Positions 5,952 to 7,101 of a stretch of 7,101 nt of DNA are shown here, piece by piece. Each line of letters opens with the position of its first letter. The stretch's first letter is position 1. The notes beneath the pieces are model-generated. The model saw only the letters and a program-made list of their open reading frames with translations, had not been told where the DNA came from and made no database searches. The position numbers were made by a program, and so were the translations under genes. Source of the DNA: Actinomycetota bacterium (GTDB taxonomy: Bacteria > Actinomycetota > Actinomycetes > Nanopelagicales > Nanopelagicaceae); the NCBI GenBank assembly GCA_009704285.1, contig WLEM01000023.1, forward strand, positions 1-7,101, written 5' to 3'.

Positions 5952-6611
5952 CTAAAGGGTTGGAGCAGAAATAGTAGGAACTGTGGCTCTTAATTGTTCT
6001 ACTGTGATTGCACCAACTCGCTGGAGTGTGATTTCATTCTCAGAAAACTCAATCCAGGTTGAGAGCGGACCGGCTGGTAATAGACCATCATCAAAAATTG
6101 CTCCGATATCACTTTCATAAATTGCAAGTGTGGCTAAATCTAAAACTGCTGGTTTGCCAACCAATGCTGCAGAAGATGTTGCAAGTGGACCTGATTGCTC
6201 CAATATGGCAGAAATGAATTTACTATTTGGTGAACGAAGATTTACTTTACCTAATCTACGATCATCACCTAAATTCCAAGTTAATCCGGGTTGAGATTTT
6301 ACTGTTACTGAAAGTAAGCCTGGCCAGAATTTATCTAATAATCCTTCTTGTTGGAGTGTGAGTCCGGTTGCAACTCCCCGGGCCATATTTTTGTCTTTAA
6401 CAAATACTTGCAATGTAATTCCAGCTGAATTTCCGCGCAGTATATGAATTGCATTGACCGCATCCTTATCAAAAGCATTTGCTAGGTAAACATAGCCATG
6501 CTCGCTAGCCGCAATAATCACCTCACCAGCTCTCAAGTATCTAAGTGCGCTCTCAACAGATTCATTAAATAAATCCCCAGTGGATTGGGTTAAATTGATT
6601 CGCTCAGCCAT
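5952..6611 (-). CDS. Sua5/YrdC/TsaC-fold protein with degenerate substrate motifs
   Basis: Position and overall sequence mark it as the Sua5/YrdC (L-threonylcarbamoyladenylate synthase) gene that follows prmC in Actinobacteria; the true enzyme makes the intermediate for tRNA t6A. The 219 residues cover one YrdC domain with no C-terminal Sua5 domain. Fold landmarks remain: GEVII (29-33), FWPGLLSVTV, WNLGD, LRSP and PLATSSA. The functional motifs do not: the usual P-T-D/E-T-V-Y-G-L is ASEHGYVYL at about 35-43, the K-x-R of KGRP is RGN, and the SAN-x-SG segment reads SSAALVG. The frame is open throughout with no hint of a frameshift, so it is probably expressed but may lack the ancestral activity. 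It has a good ribosome binding site, TAAGGA, six bases before the ATG. Enzyme activity should not be assumed. Confidence 0.75.
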   Translation of the reverse strand: MAERINLTQSTGDLFNESVESALRYLRAGEVIIAASEHGYVYLANAFDKDAVNAIHILRGNSAGITLQVFVKDKNMARGVATGLTLQQEGLLDKFWPGLLSVTVKSQPGLTWNLGDDRRLGKVNLRSPNSKFISAILEQSGPLATSSAALVGKPAVLDLATLAIYESDIGAIFDDGLLPAGPLSTWIEFSENEITLQRVGAITVEQLRATVPTISAPTL

Positions 6612-6617
6612 ATTTAT

Positions 6618-6623
6618 TCCTTA
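6618..6623 (-). promoter_or_regulatory. Ribosome binding site of the Sua5-like gene, overlapping the prmC stop
   Basis: TAAGGA on the coding strand includes the TAA stop codon of prmC and is six bases from the ATG at 6609-6611. This fixes the start and implies coupled translation with prmC. Confidence 0.7.
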
Positions 6624-7101
6624 TCGTTTGACTGCGCTAGTAAATCTATCTCTGCCAGTTAAATCAGCATGAGTTTGTGCGGGTAGAAAATCTTTAGTTA
6701 GCAAATTTCTAATCAACTCCGCTTGCTTTTCATGGTGTTCAGTTATGAAATAACCACCTGATTTTAACAATCTAGTGGCTGCCTCAATAAATTGCTTTGG
6801 AACAAGCATTCCATCTACTGGACCACCTCGCAATGCAATTTCTGGTTCAAAGTTGGCTACTTCAATTGGTAACTTCTCATCATTTGGTATGTATGGTGGA
6901 TTTGCAACTACTACATCAGCTTTGACCTCTGGCAGCGCGCTCTGCACATCTTCAACTACTACTCTGATCGGCAGATCATATTTAGCAATATTTTTATTTA
7001 GCCACTGAGCAGCATCTAGTGACTTTTCAACCGCTACCATGCTCACCTTCAATCCCTTGATACTTGCCTCAGATGCAATTGCAATACTTATGGCACCAGA
7101 G
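6621..7101 (-). CDS. prmC: Release factor glutamine methyltransferase, C-terminal part (5' end outside window)
   Basis: PrmC (HemK) uses S-adenosylmethionine to methylate the glutamine of the GGQ motif in release factors RF1 and RF2. Reading from the right edge, 159 residues are visible. The fragment opens with SGAISIAIA, the end of the SAM-binding G-x-G-S-G loop, followed by VSMVAVEKS (second strand with acidic residue), and then the signature ANPPYIPN with Asn-Pro-Pro-Tyr encoded at about 6891-6902, which binds the target glutamine. FEPEIALRGG and GGYFITEHHEKQ further on are also typical. The reading frame is open to the edge, so a TTG at 7050-7052 is an internal leucine and not the start. 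In Actinobacteria prfA usually lies just upstream, outside this window. It is followed at nine bases by the Sua5-like gene. Confidence 0.95.
   Translation of the reverse strand, partial: SGAISIAIASEASIKGLKVSMVAVEKSLDAAQWLNKNIAKYDLPIRVVVEDVQSALPEVKADVVVANPPYIPNDEKLPIEVANFEPEIALRGGPVDGMLVPKQFIEAATRLLKSGGYFITEHHEKQAELIRNLLTKDFLPAQTHADLTGRDRFTSAVKR

Noticed and set aside
5952..6611. Sua5-like gene as a frameshifted pseudogene
   Set aside because: The reading frame is uninterrupted, conserved landmarks before and after each altered motif stay in one frame with normal spacing, and other frames around the motifs do not restore the standard sequence.
7050..7052. TTG as a possible start of a 143-residue methyltransferase
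   Set aside because: The frame continues open upstream to the window edge and encodes the SGAISIAIA piece of the SAM-binding motif, so this is an internal leucine of a truncated prmC.

Overview
All genes in this window lie on the minus strand and read from the right edge to the left. The order of transcription is prmC (5' end cut off), a Sua5/YrdC-fold gene, glyA, a wecA/rfe-type glycan transferase, an AtpI-like gene, an AtpZ-like gene, then the F1Fo ATP synthase genes atpB, atpE, atpF, atpH and the first 92 codons of atpA. I see no RNA gene, insertion sequence, CRISPR array or integration site. The largest gap between genes is about 170 bases, just upstream of atpB.

The chain prmC - sua5 - (glyA) - wecA/rfe - atpI - atpB is typical of Actinobacteria (the same neighbourhood flanks the atp operon in Mycobacterium and Streptomyces). 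The sequence is clearly AT-rich for that phylum, the spacers are short and several genes overlap. A small streamlined planktonic actinobacterium, such as the freshwater acI / Nanopelagicales group, is my inference; it is not proven by the window.

Region by region: positions 2942-7101 hold a compact upstream block for translation-factor modification (prmC), tRNA modification or a relic of it (sua5-like), one-carbon metabolism (glyA), cell-envelope glycan initiation (wecA) and two small membrane proteins linked to ATP synthase assembly. Adjacent genes there are separated by at most 12 bases or overlap by 1-4 bases. Positions 2773-2941 are a leader containing inverted repeats, where a promoter for the atp genes could lie. 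Positions 1-2772 hold the ATP synthase genes in the standard order a, c, b, delta, alpha; the rest (gamma, beta, epsilon) should lie beyond the left edge.

The window is mostly ordinary core genome and I do not find a wholly new system. The point most worth checking is that the Sua5-like protein keeps its fold and an intact frame but has lost the family's hallmark substrate-binding motifs. Other visible points are a gap-free internal duplication in the delta subunit, 21-22 base unbroken purine tracts directly before atpE and atpA, a small tandem repeat in the atpB-atpE spacer, and an AtpI-then-AtpZ gene order.
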